A stretch of 64,000 nt of DNA from Clostridium sp. Lineage in GTDB: Bacteria > Bacillota > Clostridia > Lachnospirales > Lachnospiraceae. Position 1 is the first letter of the stretch. Each line of letters starts with the position of its first letter. A model generated the notes under the pieces. That model was not told the DNA's origin. It made no database searches and saw nothing but the letters and a program-made list of their open reading frames with translations. This document shows, one piece after another, positions 45,701 through 54,131 of the stretch. The translations under genes and the position numbers were made by a program. The stretch covers positions 1 through 64,000 of the forward strand of contig JAMOZY010000005.1 in the NCBI GenBank assembly GCA_023667695.1, written 5' to 3'.

Positions 45701-46304
45701 TGCCCTTCGGGATTTGGAGATTCGGGGGGCCGGGAATCTCTTAGGAGAGGACCAGTCCGGCCATATGGAAGCGGTTGGCTATGAGCTGTATTGCAAGATG
45801 CTGAATGACGCCATACGGGAGCAGAAGGGCGAGGTTGTGGAGGAAACCTTCGAGACTTCGGTAGAGCTGTCGATGGACGCGTATATTCCGGCTTCCTATG
45901 TGAAGAATGAATTTACCAAGCTGGAGCTGTATAAGCGGATTGCGGCTATCTCCGGTCAGGAGGCCATGGAGGATATGCAGGATGAGCTGACGGACCGGTT
46001 TGGCGATATGCCGATTGCAGTGGAGAATCTTCTTGCCATCGCCCTGTTGAAGGCAAAGGCACATGATGCCTATATCGCAGAAATATCCGAGCATGGAACG
46101 GAGCTTCATTTTGTCATGTATCCCAAGGCCCAGGTGGATACAGAGCGAATCGATGGCTTTATGAAGCAGTATAACGGCAATATGCGGATGAACATATCCA
46201 GGACCCCTACCTTCATACTTAAGGTAACGACGATGAATCGAAGGGAACGGCTGAATTGTGTCGAAAGTGTGATAAATGCCATCCATCACTTGATACTCCG
46301 TTAG
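42789..46304 (+). CDS. mfd: transcription-repair coupling factor Mfd
   Basis: 1171 residues. Removes stalled RNA polymerase and recruits UvrA for nucleotide excision repair. In order: UvrB-like N-terminal domains (about 1-340), the polymerase-interaction domain with [20 protein letters not shown] (about 505-524), helicase motor with Walker [10 protein letters not shown] (about 653) and DEEQ box IIDEEQRFG (about 754), then [10 protein letters not shown] and a C-terminal TRCF domain. Length and all motor motifs are normal. Its ATG overlaps no gene but follows the pth stop directly. Confidence 0.97.
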   Translation: MKAMISPILESEQYQAIWKAMQKNGFTAVSGLSDTAFSCAVYCLGGESAYRLIITYSEQRARQLEENYRFFDRQVYVYPAKDVLFYSADVHGNAILRQRMEILRRLVEGKKTTIILPMEALLERLPELSQLEQSLYRLKRGDTVESRIFRQTLTALGYEKRDWVDAPGQYAVRGGILDVFPLTEDCPYRIELWGDEIDSLRNFDVESQRSIEELEELVIYPAGELVLTEERIARGLRRIEAEHKKCAGTLKETFQTEAYARLNRTMSTLREELLELHELAGADSYLPYFYDRLVSVLDYFPADTKIFVDEPKRVTEGARAYELEFQENMKSRLEGGYILPGQTQVLTDYAEVIHKLSQRPVLLSSLLDQSLEEWGTAPSIHWESKLVQSYNNHFDLLVKNVGTWKKKGYRIIILCTSATRARRIAAEFEDYELVCFFSEDLDRELMPSEVMVAAGRLNKGFELPGQKLVVVSEGDIFQTGDRTRKKRRKPKYSGERISSFADISVGDYVVHENHGIGIYRGIEKIEVDQIAKDYITIEYKDNSKLYILASQLDLIQKFSGKDGVRPKIDKLGGTAWQNTKNRVKGHVAGIARELVELYAVRQSREGYAYSEDTIWQKEFEEAFPYEETEDQLRAIEETKQDMESHRIMDRLICGDVGYGKTEIAIRAAFKAVQDGKQVAYLVPTTILAQQHYATFTERMKNYPITIKMLSRFCTATEQKKILEGLKNGMVDIVIGTHRLFSKDVSYKNLGLLIIDEEQRFGVAHKEKIKQMKKDIDVLTLTATPIPRTLHMSLIGIRSMSLLEEPPVDRQAIQTYVLEYNPELVREAVNRELARGGQVYYVYNRVQNIEEITIELQALLPEARIAFAHGQMKERELETIMYQFINGDIDVLVTTTIIETGLDISNVNTMIIRDAENFGLSQLYQLRGRVGRSSRRASAFLMYQRDKLLKETAEKRLQAIREFTDLGSGYRIALRDLEIRGAGNLLGEDQSGHMEAVGYELYCKMLNDAIREQKGEVVEETFETSVELSMDAYIPASYVKNEFTKLELYKRIAAISGQEAMEDMQDELTDRFGDMPIAVENLLAIALLKAKAHDAYIAEISEHGTELHFVMYPKAQVDTERIDGFMKQYNGNMRMNISRTPTFILKVTTMNRRERLNCVESVINAIHHLILR

Positions 46305-46348
46305 AAATGTGTTACGGTGAGTGGAGCAAAAAGAAAAGGAGTAAGGAA

Positions 46349-47371
46349 ATGAAAATAACGAAAAGAATAACAATGCTTATCTCAATGCTTTGTTTTATTA
46401 TATTACTGACTGCCTGTGATTCCAATGGCTCCGGACAGGGGCAGGCGGCAGCCGGAGGCAAGAGTCCTTCTGAGGTAGTGGTATTGAAGGTAGGGGAAAG
46501 TGAAGTTTATTTAAATGAAGTGAATTTTTATGCCCTGTCATTTATGGAAAGAATGAATATTACGGAGGAGACGGACCTGAGTGCTTCCTTTAGTCAGGAA
46601 TTCGAGGATATGGATGCTGCGCTGAAGGCACAGTTCCTGATTTCCCTTCGGCAGGCGCATATTCTATATCAAAAGGCTTCAGAGGAGGGAATTACCCTGA
46701 CTGCGGATGAGACTACAGATGTTGAAAGGCAGGTTCGGGAGTATATGGCTGCTAATGATGCGGAACGGCTGGAGGAGTTCGGCATAGATGAGGAATTATT
46801 GACCCGGGTATTTACCATGTCCCAGACCATCCAGAAGTACGAGCAGAAGCTTGTGGAGGAGATGGAGGTAGAGAGTGTTTCCTATGGAACCTATTATAAT
46901 TTTGCGTTCCTTACCATCGAATTGGATGAAAACGGCAGTGGAATAATCAATGATGATGGCACTTACGCATATCTGTCTGACAGTGAACAGGAGCATCAGA
47001 AGGAGCTGGCAGAGGAAGTACGGGAACGGCTTTTGGCAGGGGATGAACCGGAGGCATTAATTGAAGAATATGAATTATCCGCTACTTCCGGTCTGCTTCA
47101 TGCTACCAAGGAAAGTCTGCAGGATACATTTGGATTAAAGGATGGAGAAGTCAGTGAAGTAAAGGAAAATGACTTTGGCTATGTCGTTGTGAAGATTCAG
47201 TCCGTGGAGGATGCAGAATATTCCGCTCAGGTGAAGGAGTACAATGCCAGCATCCAGGCGCAGGATTATCTGACGGAGCAGGAGCAGATTATCCTGGACG
47301 CCTTTCCAATCAACGAGGAAGATATTGTGGAAAAGGTCTGGGATGCATTTACATTCAAGGATTTCCAGTAG
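46349..47371 (+). CDS. SurA/PrsA-like lipoprotein 1 (divergent foldase)
   Basis: 340 residues from ATG 46349 behind AAAGGAG; earlier in-frame starts overlap mfd and are not favoured. Signal peptide with lipobox L-T-A-C (Cys 23). A helical N-terminal part resembles SurA/PrsA chaperones: VYLNEVNFYALSF, then FLISLRQAHILYQKASEEGI. A weak parvulin-like part (about 225-310; LLHATKESLQDTFGLKDGEV, FGYVVVKIQSVEDA) follows. The usual parvulin active-site pattern is not evident, so isomerase activity is doubtful. Probably helps fold exported proteins. Confidence 0.7.
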   Translation: MKITKRITMLISMLCFIILLTACDSNGSGQGQAAAGGKSPSEVVVLKVGESEVYLNEVNFYALSFMERMNITEETDLSASFSQEFEDMDAALKAQFLISLRQAHILYQKASEEGITLTADETTDVERQVREYMAANDAERLEEFGIDEELLTRVFTMSQTIQKYEQKLVEEMEVESVSYGTYYNFAFLTIELDENGSGIINDDGTYAYLSDSEQEHQKELAEEVRERLLAGDEPEALIEEYELSATSGLLHATKESLQDTFGLKDGEVSEVKENDFGYVVVKIQSVEDAEYSAQVKEYNASIQAQDYLTEQEQIILDAFPINEEDIVEKVWDAFTFKDFQ

Positions 47372-47389
47372 GATAAGTGGAGGCTGTAT

Positions 47390-48454
47390 ATGCAATTATG
47401 GAGGAAATGCTGTACAATACTTATGCTCGCCGGGCTGCTGGCAGTTATAAGCGGCTGTCAGAAGGATTTGTCCAATGAAGCGACGGAAAAGGTAGAAGTA
47501 TTTACAATTGGTGAGGAATCCGTCTATCTGAATGAGGTATGGATTTATGCCAAGACCATTCAGCAGGAATACGAAAAGAATTATGGCACCGGCATCTGGA
47601 CGGTGGAGCTTCAGAATGAAGATGGTGAGACGCAGACGGTTGAGACGATTACGAGAGAAGATATCATCCAGGAAATCATGCAGGTGAAGGTTTTAGTACA
47701 TCAGGCAGATTCTTATGGTATAGCGCTGACCAAAGAAGAAATGGAGCAGATTAACCAGCAGGCAGAAGCCTTTATGAATGGCCTGACGGATGCGGATATT
47801 GCTGAAACCGGCGTTAACCTGGAATTGGCGCTTCAGGTTTATGAAGAAAATGTAGTCGCAGGCAGAGTATATGACCGGATTATGCAGGAAGGAAATGTAG
47901 AGGTTTCCGATGAACAGTGCCGGCAGACCAAGGTCTATGATTTGTATTTCCCCACCTATCTGGAACAGGGGGAAGGGGAATTCGTTGCCTTGACCGAGGA
48001 GGAAAAGGCAACCCAGTATAAGACCGTTACCGAAGCATATGGAAGAATTATCGAGCAGGAGGATGCTCTCAATATTGAAACGGCTGCTTATGAGTATGGC
48101 TGCACCTATTCGGATTTTCACACCATGTCTTATAAAGAATATGTGAATCAGTACGGACAGGAAATCGCAGACCAGATTTATGCCTTAAATGACGGGGAAT
48201 ATCTGGGGGTTATCGAAAGTGATTATGGATACCATGTCTTTCAAATGATTGCTCTGACGGATGCAGAGGCGACCAGGGATAAAAAGGAAGAAATGGAAGC
48301 CGAGCTGCGTCGGGAATACTTTGCAGAAGTATATGAGAAGTATCTGAAGGAGCTGGATGGTAACTGGAGGTTCTCAAAAAATGTGAACGAAGCTGCCTGG
48401 AATCTGATTCGGTTTGCACCGGAAACGGTTGGTGATGAAAATGAAGTTGAATGA
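47390..48454 (+). CDS. SurA/PrsA-like lipoprotein 2 (divergent foldase)
   Basis: 354 residues, paralogue of the gene just upstream (18 bp apart). Lipobox I-S-G-C (Cys 23). Shared features: IGEESVYLNEVWIYAKT near the start, IMQVKVLVHQADSYGIALTK, and the C-terminal LNDGEYLGVIESDYGYHVFQ, which resembles the end of a parvulin domain. GGAGG lies before the ATG. The HD-domain gene starts inside its 3' end. Tandem duplication is likely. Confidence 0.7.
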   Translation: MQLWRKCCTILMLAGLLAVISGCQKDLSNEATEKVEVFTIGEESVYLNEVWIYAKTIQQEYEKNYGTGIWTVELQNEDGETQTVETITREDIIQEIMQVKVLVHQADSYGIALTKEEMEQINQQAEAFMNGLTDADIAETGVNLELALQVYEENVVAGRVYDRIMQEGNVEVSDEQCRQTKVYDLYFPTYLEQGEGEFVALTEEEKATQYKTVTEAYGRIIEQEDALNIETAAYEYGCTYSDFHTMSYKEYVNQYGQEIADQIYALNDGEYLGVIESDYGYHVFQMIALTDAEATRDKKEEMEAELRREYFAEVYEKYLKELDGNWRFSKNVNEAAWNLIRFAPETVGDENEVE

Positions 48455-48929
48455 CGTATGTCTTACCATGATGGAATATTATTACGGCGATGCCAGGAGA
48501 ATCCAGCATTTCATTAAGGTACATGCTCTGGCAAAGCTGATTGGCGAGCAGGAGAACCTGTCTCCGGATGAGCAGTATATCCTGGAGATTGCCGCCTATG
48601 TTCATGATATTGGAATTAAAAAGTCCGAAGAGCTTTACGGAGACTGCAGCGGCAGGCACCAGGAGGAGCTGGGACCGGAGCTGGCGAAGAATCTCTTAAT
48701 CAATCTTGGCTGTGAAGGCATTATTATCAAAAGAGTCTGTTATCTGGTGGGACGCCACCATACCTATACGAATGTGGATGGAAAGGATTATCAGATTTTA
48801 ATTGAAGCGGATTTTCTTGTGAATCTGCTGGAGGAACAGACACCCCAGGGTGGCGTGGAGCAGGCATACAAGAATGTATTCCGGACGGAAACGGGCAGAA
48901 GGATATGCAGGGAGATGTTCTGGTTATAG
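48435..48929 (+). CDS. HD-domain phosphohydrolase-like protein
   Basis: 164 residues. Metal-binding HD pattern: H in HFIKVHALAKLI (about 20-30), AAYVHDIGIKKS (HD at about 56), GRHHTYTNVDG (about 110) and a later Asp in EADFLVNLL. Family members cleave phosphate from nucleotides or other substrates. ATG 48435 and 48441 are both possible; either overlaps the upstream gene by about 15-20 bp. Substrate unknown. Confidence 0.75.
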   Translation: MKMKLNDVCLTMMEYYYGDARRIQHFIKVHALAKLIGEQENLSPDEQYILEIAAYVHDIGIKKSEELYGDCSGRHQEELGPELAKNLLINLGCEGIIIKRVCYLVGRHHTYTNVDGKDYQILIEADFLVNLLEEQTPQGGVEQAYKNVFRTETGRRICREMFWL

Positions 48930-48951
48930 TGTGGTATCTCGAATTGTTTTG

Positions 48952-48988
48952 AACTGCCGATGAAAACTATGAGTTTTCATCGGCAGTT
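48952..48988. terminator. bidirectional terminator between HD gene and LysR gene
   Basis: AACTGCCGATGAAAACT (48952-48968) pairs exactly with AGTTTTCATCGGCAGTT (48972-48988), a 17-bp stem with a 3-base loop. It covers the end of the LysR reading frame on the minus strand and ends both converging transcripts. Confidence 0.85.
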
Positions 48989-49887
48989 GCAGGTTGAAAC
49001 AGTGCAACGAATTCCTGCAGGGAATTCGATAGCCTTCGGTCCTGATTCCATACCAGATACAGGTTTGAATAGAAGGACGGCTCAATAATCTTTTTTATTT
49101 GAATATCCGAATCTGTAATCAGGAGAGAAGAGGTATATGGCATAATTCCCAATCCCAGTCCATTGTCTACCCATTCAATAGTTGATATAATGTTATCGTT
49201 GCGGCAGATAATATTTTGAGGCTTTTTATGAATTTCCTGACATTTGGTAAGAAAGATTTCTTCAAAGCGTCGATGAATAATAAGAGGAGCATCTACGATT
49301 TCTTTTAAGGTAATTGTAGGTGCTTCTGTTTTATCTGGAAAGCAATCTGCTCGTCCGGCTACAACGAAATAATCATTTTCCTCTTCCTTCATAAAGGTCT
49401 TAGTCTTAATTGGAATATAGGAATACAAATCCTTAGGAAAAGGTTCTCGCAATATACCAATGTCAATCATAGAATTATTCAACAAATCCATAATCCGAAA
49501 GCTGCTGCCATCATAAATATTAAACACTACATTAGGATGGCGTTCTTTGTAAATACTGACTATTTTGGGAAGTAGATTGTGATTAATACTGGTTATGGTT
49601 CCAATATTGATACTGATAATACCATAAGAAGAAATCTTTCGGATTTCATCGGTAGTTTTATCTACCAGAGAAAGAATGTGCGTGGCCTTGTCCTGTAAAT
49701 ATATGCCTTCATTGGTAATATGCATATTTCTGGCATCCCGCACAAAAAGCTCTACTCCTAATTCGTCCTCCAAGGCCTTCAACTGATAGCTTAACGGAGG
49801 CTGGGACATATGAAGAAGCTGGGCGGCCTTTGTCAGGTTTCCGGTTTCTGCTATTTTCAAAAAATATGTGAGCTGTTTTAGAGTCAT
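48967..49887 (-). CDS. LysR-family transcriptional regulator
   Basis: 306 residues. N-terminal winged HTH (about 1-60): LKQLTYFLKIAETGNLTKAA then AQLLHMSQPPLSYQLKALED. The effector domain covers about 90-300. LysR proteins usually sense a pathway metabolite and activate a nearby operon. Here it is downstream of the nitroreductase on the same strand and opposite the enamidase-type island, so I infer it controls that island. Candidate operator: inverted repeat at 50674-50705. Confidence 0.88.
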   Translation of the reverse strand: MTLKQLTYFLKIAETGNLTKAAQLLHMSQPPLSYQLKALEDELGVELFVRDARNMHITNEGIYLQDKATHILSLVDKTTDEIRKISSYGIISINIGTITSINHNLLPKIVSIYKERHPNVVFNIYDGSSFRIMDLLNNSMIDIGILREPFPKDLYSYIPIKTKTFMKEEENDYFVVAGRADCFPDKTEAPTITLKEIVDAPLIIHRRFEEIFLTKCQEIHKKPQNIICRNDNIISTIEWVDNGLGLGIMPYTSSLLITDSDIQIKKIIEPSFYSNLYLVWNQDRRLSNSLQEFVALFQPATADENS

Positions 49888-49943
49888 AGGTATTCCCCTT
49901 TCAGCGTTATTCTACAGTAGTTTTTCCATATCCAGATACTTTG

Positions 49944-50540
49944 TTATAATCTGAATTCTAAAATGTCCGATAATTCTTTTCGGGGGCGTTGCATTGGATG
50001 TTTATCAGCATAACCAACTGCAATTGCTCCCACAAGCTGATGCTTTGTATCCAGGTATGCGGTCAGTTCCGGATAGGAAAAACAGGTATTGGCAATCCAT
50101 AGGGTTCCAATTCCGATTTCTTCCGCTTTTAGCAATATATTCTCAATGGATGCTCCAATAGAAAGGCTGTCACATATTTCTGTAAATCTATGCTCTGTGT
50201 CAATTTCAGAAAAAGGTGTACTGCCATTGGTATTTAAAACTATAACTATAATAGGAGCCTCTCTCATTATTTTTAAGGTGTTTTTTGCATCAGCAATGCC
50301 ATGACCGGAGTTAGGCAGCAGAGGAGTTCCCTGTTCTTCTCTCAAGATTCCCTGCTCCATGCAAGTCAATAATTCATCTTTAGTTCTACCGCCATAAACG
50401 ATGTATTTCCATGGCTGTCTGTTCTTGGCAGAAGGCGCCATTCTGCCAGCATCTATTATTGATTTTATTATCTCTTTGGAAACGTTTTTATTCTGGAATT
50501 TCCTTATGCTTCTTCGAGTGTATATGACAGTGTTATTCAT
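49944..50540 (-). CDS. nitroreductase-family flavoprotein
   Basis: 198 residues. FMN-dependent, NAD(P)H-using family. Visible: YTRRSIRKFQNKNV at the start (FMN phosphate contacts), DAGRMAPSAKNRQPW (about 31-45) and IGTLWIANTCF, with a C-terminal AVGYADKHPMQRPRK. Family members reduce nitro groups, quinones, flavins or unsaturated ring compounds, so a role on an N-heterocycle is possible but unproven. It is upstream of lysR with a good promoter (TTGAGA at 50631-50626, TATAAT at 50609-50604). Confidence 0.87.
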   Translation of the reverse strand: MNNTVIYTRRSIRKFQNKNVSKEIIKSIIDAGRMAPSAKNRQPWKYIVYGGRTKDELLTCMEQGILREEQGTPLLPNSGHGIADAKNTLKIMREAPIIVIVLNTNGSTPFSEIDTEHRFTEICDSLSIGASIENILLKAEEIGIGTLWIANTCFSYPELTAYLDTKHQLVGAIAVGYADKHPMQRPRKELSDILEFRL

Positions 50541-50603
50541 TTTGTATTCCTTTCTTTCACGGACTGGTACAGATTAAACGGAATATCTGCTTTCTTTACA
50601 TTT

Positions 50604-50631
50604 ATTATACATAATAATTCACAAATCTCAA
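50604..50631 (-). promoter_or_regulatory. promoter of nitroreductase-lysR
   Basis: On the minus strand, TTGAGA (50631-50626), 16-base spacer, TATAAT (50609-50604), 64 bases before the start codon. Confidence 0.6.
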
Positions 50632-50673
50632 CAATCAATACAAAAAAACTATAGATGGATAGAAAAAAAGTAT

Positions 50674-50705
50674 TTTACTATATATATGCGGTGTATTATA
50701 GTAAA
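50674..50705. promoter_or_regulatory. candidate LysR operator, 9-bp perfect inverted repeat
   Basis: TTTACTATA (50674-50682) and TATAGTAAA (50697-50705) are exact inverted arms with a 14-base spacer. The repeat lies between the divergent nitroreductase and dehydrogenase genes and overlaps a weak -10-like TATTAT on the plus strand. Confidence 0.6.
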
Positions 50706-50710
50706 GCCAT

Positions 50711-50752
50711 AAAAGAGCAATGGAGTTCGAATTGAAGATTCATTGCTCTTTT
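50711..50752 (+). terminator. hairpin in the leader of the dehydrogenase gene
   Basis: AAAAGAGCAATG (50711-50722) pairs exactly with CATTGCTCTTTT (50741-50752). The T-rich end gives it terminator form; it may stop read-through or act as an attenuator before 50907. Confidence 0.6.
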
Positions 50753-50906
50753 GTGTTGACGGAATCAACATAGTTAAGCAGAAAAACTGCTTGGCAAACA
50801 AACTCACTCGAAGGGAATTAAGCTGTGACAGAGACACTATAATGTCGAAAAATGTCGCAGCAAAATTTCCCTATGAAGTTCTGGATATGAAATATGGGGT
50901 AATGCG

Positions 50907-51782
50907 ATGAGGATAGGAATGATTGGTCTAGGTGCCATGGGTCTGCCAATGGCACAAAATTTAGTAAAAGCAGGTATGGAAGTTACCGGCTATGATGTAT
51001 CAGTAAAGCAGGTTGATGCATTTTCGCAAAGTGGTGGTAAAGGCAGCAATGAATTGTTGGAAGCAGTAAAAGAAGCAGAAATAATTCTGGCATCATTGCC
51101 CAATTCTTCTATAGTGGAATCTATTATGTTGGGAAGTGAAGGAGTATTAAACTTTTGTGAAAAGGGTTGCTGCATTGTGGATTTGAGCAGTGTGGGACCT
51201 AGTACCTCTCGAAAGATATATGACATTGCCAAAGAACAGGGGATATTCTATGCAGACGCACCAGTAAGCGGTGGTGTTAGTGGGGCCGCAAATGGTACAT
51301 TGACTATCATGTTTGGCGGTGATGAGAAAACTTGGCAGAAGGTACAGCCTGTATTAAAAATCATAGGTAAAAAACTGGTATATGTAGGCGGTATTGGTTC
51401 TGGTGATGCTATTAAAATTGTAAATAACTTAATGCTGGGCTGCAATATGGCAGCTATTGCTGAGGCATTAACGCTGGGCAGGCAGCTTGGACTTTCTTTG
51501 GAAACAATGAAGGAAATTATCAGTAACAGTTCCGGAAACAGCTATGCGTTTACTGCTAAGATGGACAAATTTATCATACCGGAGCAATTCGAAGGCGGTT
51601 TTGCAACAGACTTGCAGTATAAAGACCTGAATCTTGCCCTAGAAGCGGGAAAGGATACTTTGGTACCGCTTCCGATGACAGCAGCGGCGAGTCAGGTATT
51701 CGAAGCATCCCGAAGTATGGGAAACGGAAAAATGGATATGTCATCTGCTATCATGGTTTGGGAAAAGCTTATGGAATCATAA
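50907..51782 (+). CDS. 2-(hydroxymethyl)glutarate dehydrogenase-like beta-hydroxyacid dehydrogenase
   Basis: 291 residues. NAD(P)-binding G-L-G-A-M-G (7-12), substrate motif DAPVSGGVSGA (about 115-125) and catalytic Lys in KIVNNLMLG (about 170) mark the 3-hydroxyisobutyrate dehydrogenase superfamily. The C-terminal half (NNLMLGCNMA, AKMDKFI, GGFATDLQYKDLNLALEAGK, VPLPMTA) strongly recalls Hgd of Eubacterium barkeri, which reduces 2-formylglutarate to 2-(hydroxymethyl)glutarate. The enamidase-like gene that follows would supply that aldehyde. Tartronate semialdehyde reductase is the alternative. The ATG lies 200 bp after the inverted repeat; the ribosome binding site is weak. Confidence 0.82.
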   Translation: MRIGMIGLGAMGLPMAQNLVKAGMEVTGYDVSVKQVDAFSQSGGKGSNELLEAVKEAEIILASLPNSSIVESIMLGSEGVLNFCEKGCCIVDLSSVGPSTSRKIYDIAKEQGIFYADAPVSGGVSGAANGTLTIMFGGDEKTWQKVQPVLKIIGKKLVYVGGIGSGDAIKIVNNLMLGCNMAAIAEALTLGRQLGLSLETMKEIISNSSGNSYAFTAKMDKFIIPEQFEGGFATDLQYKDLNLALEAGKDTLVPLPMTAAASQVFEASRSMGNGKMDMSSAIMVWEKLMES

Positions 51783-52221
51783 ACTATAATTAGGCATTTG
51801 ATATGTATCCATAAACTTAACCGGATAGTTAAGAATATCATAGGAAACCCATATTTTCTATCAGATACACCATCCGGATGCTTTATGATATGACATTCCG
51901 ATTTTGATTCTGGAACAGTCAGAATCCGAAATCAATGCTGAATTATGGAACTGTACAAAACCTGGCAATGTCTTCGTGAGATGTTTATTCTTGGGAAAAC
52001 GCGGTAGCAAAGTTAGTACACTAAATCTTAATTTATAGTAACTTGAGGCTTGCGTACCTCGCCTTCGTTTCACTTCGGATCGGTCATGGGCATTCGCCCT
52101 ATGTGACAAAGATTGAATTTGTCTGTTTGTGAGCAAGCTCCCATCAGCCAATTCAACTTTGCCACGCATGGATCAAGGCTTGCGTGAAAACCATAATTTA
52201 AAAAGAAAAGGAGGATTAATA
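51783..52221. other. 439-bp intergenic region with a diverged repeat copy
   Basis: No gene is supported. About 52043-52105 resembles the tandem repeat at 15.2 kb: ATCGGTCATGGGCATTCGCC then CTATG here against ATCGGTGTCGGGCATGCGCC then CTATG there, preceded in both by CGTACCTCG/CGCACCTCG-like and TTCACTTCG-like words. The first 240 bp show no recognisable signal apart from AT-rich sequence. AAAAGGAGG lies before 52222. Confidence 0.5.
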
Positions 52222-53376
52222 ATGAGTAGGGTAATTATTAAGAACATTGGAATTATTGTAAGTGGCGATATTCAGACACCAATTCTAAACGGAACGGCCA
52301 TTGTTATGGAGGATGGTTTGATTGCCGCCATAGGCGGTGATGAACTGGTGGAGGAAGGAGTAGACATTACTGTGATTGATGCACAACAGACTACGGTAGC
52401 ACCGGGCTTTTTCGATTCTCATGTGCATACCAGTATAGGAGATTATGGACATCGGCAAAAGACGGTAGGTTTTCTGGAATCTGAGCTGCATGGTGGTGTT
52501 ACTACTGTAATTTCTGCTGGTGAGGCCCATATGCCGGGACGACCCAAGGATTCTGCAGGCACAAAGGCGGTAGCCATATTGGCAAGTAAATCCTTTTATA
52601 ATGCCCCTCCGGCAGGTATGAAGATACATGGCGGTGCTTTGATTTTGGAAAAGGGTCTTGTAGAGGAGGATTTTAAGGAATTAAAAGAACAAGGTGTATG
52701 GCTGGTGGGTGAAATTGGACTGGGCAGTGTGAAAGACCCGGCGGAGGCTGCTGTTATGGTGGAGTGGGCGCATAAATACGGTTTCAAGGTTCAAATGCAT
52801 ACAGGAGGAACTTCCATTCCAGGTTCCTCTACCGTTACCGCAGAGGATGTAATTACAACAAAGCCGGATGTGGTATCTCATTTGAACGGCGGACCAACAG
52901 CAGTTTCTCAGGAGGAAGCGGAAAAAATCATGGATGAGACAGATTTTGCGTTGGAGATTGTTCAGTGTGGAAATCCGAAAATGACGGATTTTATTTGTAA
53001 AAAAGCAGCAGAAAAGAAAATTTTAAACCGGATTATTTTCGGTAATGATGCACCGAGTGGTACTGGCATTATTCCTCTTGGAATTATACGGAATATCTGT
53101 CAGGTATCTTCTGTATCTGGTATAGCACCAGAGAATGCTATCTGCATGGCAACTGGGAATACGGCAAGAGTCTATGGATTGAATACTGGTATCCTTGCAC
53201 CGGGTAGAGAAGCAGATATTGTAATCATGGATGCGCCAATGGGTTCTGTTGGTGAAAATGCCTTAGAGGCAATTGCAGCTGGAGACATTCCCGGTATCAG
53301 TGCGGTATTAATTAATGGAAAAATTGCATTTAAGAAAAGTCGTAACACACCACCTGCAAAGCGTCAGATTTCTTAA
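52222..53376 (+). CDS. enamidase-like amidohydrolase
   Basis: 384 residues from ATG 52222 behind AAAAGGAGG; the longer frame from 52129 runs into the repeat and is not used. Amidohydrolase-superfamily metal site: FDSHVHTS (about 65-72), H in FKVQMHTGGTS (about 192), VVSHLNGG (about 217) and FGNDAPSGTG (about 274). Blocks such as HGGVTTVISAGEAH, PGRPKDSAGTKA and VQMHTGGTSIPGSSTVTA closely recall E. barkeri enamidase, which opens 6-oxo-1,4,5,6-tetrahydronicotinate to 2-formylglutarate and ammonia. This resemblance is from memory, not a search. A dihydropyrimidinase-like role is less likely. Confidence 0.85.
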   Translation: MSRVIIKNIGIIVSGDIQTPILNGTAIVMEDGLIAAIGGDELVEEGVDITVIDAQQTTVAPGFFDSHVHTSIGDYGHRQKTVGFLESELHGGVTTVISAGEAHMPGRPKDSAGTKAVAILASKSFYNAPPAGMKIHGGALILEKGLVEEDFKELKEQGVWLVGEIGLGSVKDPAEAAVMVEWAHKYGFKVQMHTGGTSIPGSSTVTAEDVITTKPDVVSHLNGGPTAVSQEEAEKIMDETDFALEIVQCGNPKMTDFICKKAAEKKILNRIIFGNDAPSGTGIIPLGIIRNICQVSSVSGIAPENAICMATGNTARVYGLNTGILAPGREADIVIMDAPMGSVGENALEAIAAGDIPGISAVLINGKIAFKKSRNTPPAKRQIS

Positions 53377-53510
53377 CGGATATCATGCATGAAATAAGCT
53401 GTTGATTTATCCATATATCCAGATGGAAAACAAATTAAAAAAAGAGATATAAAGGCTTGAAAAGGCAAGCTGAGAAAAAGATTTAGGATAAAGACCAGGA
53501 GGACAAAACT

Positions 53511-54095
53511 ATGGCAATGGAACCAAAGATTCGTAAAATTGTAACTAATGTAGAAGAAATTCGTTTTGAAGGTTTTCGGGAATTGGAAAAGCCAATTCGC
53601 AAATGCTCGGTAGCAGCAGTAATCCAGAATCCTTTCGCCGGAAAGTATGTAGAAGATTTGTCGGAACTTTCGGAATATGGAGAATATCTGGGTGAATATT
53701 TAACTCGGATTGCAGTAAAAAACCTGGGTAATGTTCCGATTCATAGTTATGGCAAAGGTGCTATTGTCGGATTAAACGGTGAGTTAGAGCATGGTGGAGC
53801 AATATTGCACCCCAAGCTTGGTAAACCAATGCGTGAAGTAATTGGAGGCGGTAAGGCGATTATTCCTTCTGCCAAAAAGACAGGCTTTGCCGGAATCGGT
53901 CTGGATGTACCGCTTCACTATAAGGATGCTGCTTTTGTCAGAACCCATTATGATGCTATGGAGGTGCGGATTCCGGATGCACCGAAGGCAAATGAAATTG
54001 TTGTTGCGTTAGTATTCACCGATGGAGGTCGCCCTCATGCCAGAATTGGCGGTTTACAGCTAGATGAAATCAAAGGAGAAGACGGTTTGCGCTAA
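53511..54095 (+). CDS. AA_synth-family (DUF1185) protein
   Basis: 194 residues. It matches the amino-acid-synthesis family PF06684 along its length: VEEIRFEGFRELEKPIRKCS, AAVIQNPFAGKYVEDLS, SYGKGAIVGLNGELEHGGAI, PLGKPMREVIGGGKAIIPS-like sequence near 115-130 and VALVFTDGGRPHARIGG. The family name comes from genetic context and the biochemical activity is not known to me. GGAGG precedes ATG 53511. Position between the enamidase and transporter genes suggests it acts on the same substrate. Confidence 0.75.
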   Translation: MAMEPKIRKIVTNVEEIRFEGFRELEKPIRKCSVAAVIQNPFAGKYVEDLSELSEYGEYLGEYLTRIAVKNLGNVPIHSYGKGAIVGLNGELEHGGAILHPKLGKPMREVIGGGKAIIPSAKKTGFAGIGLDVPLHYKDAAFVRTHYDAMEVRIPDAPKANEIVVALVFTDGGRPHARIGGLQLDEIKGEDGLR

Positions 54096-54131
54096 AGTAC
54101 CGCGGAAGTCTAAGAACAGGAGTATGTGCCA

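Noticed and set aside
51861..52169. 102-residue minus-strand frame over the diverged repeat
   Set aside because: It lies on repeat sequence with no start signals and no domain.
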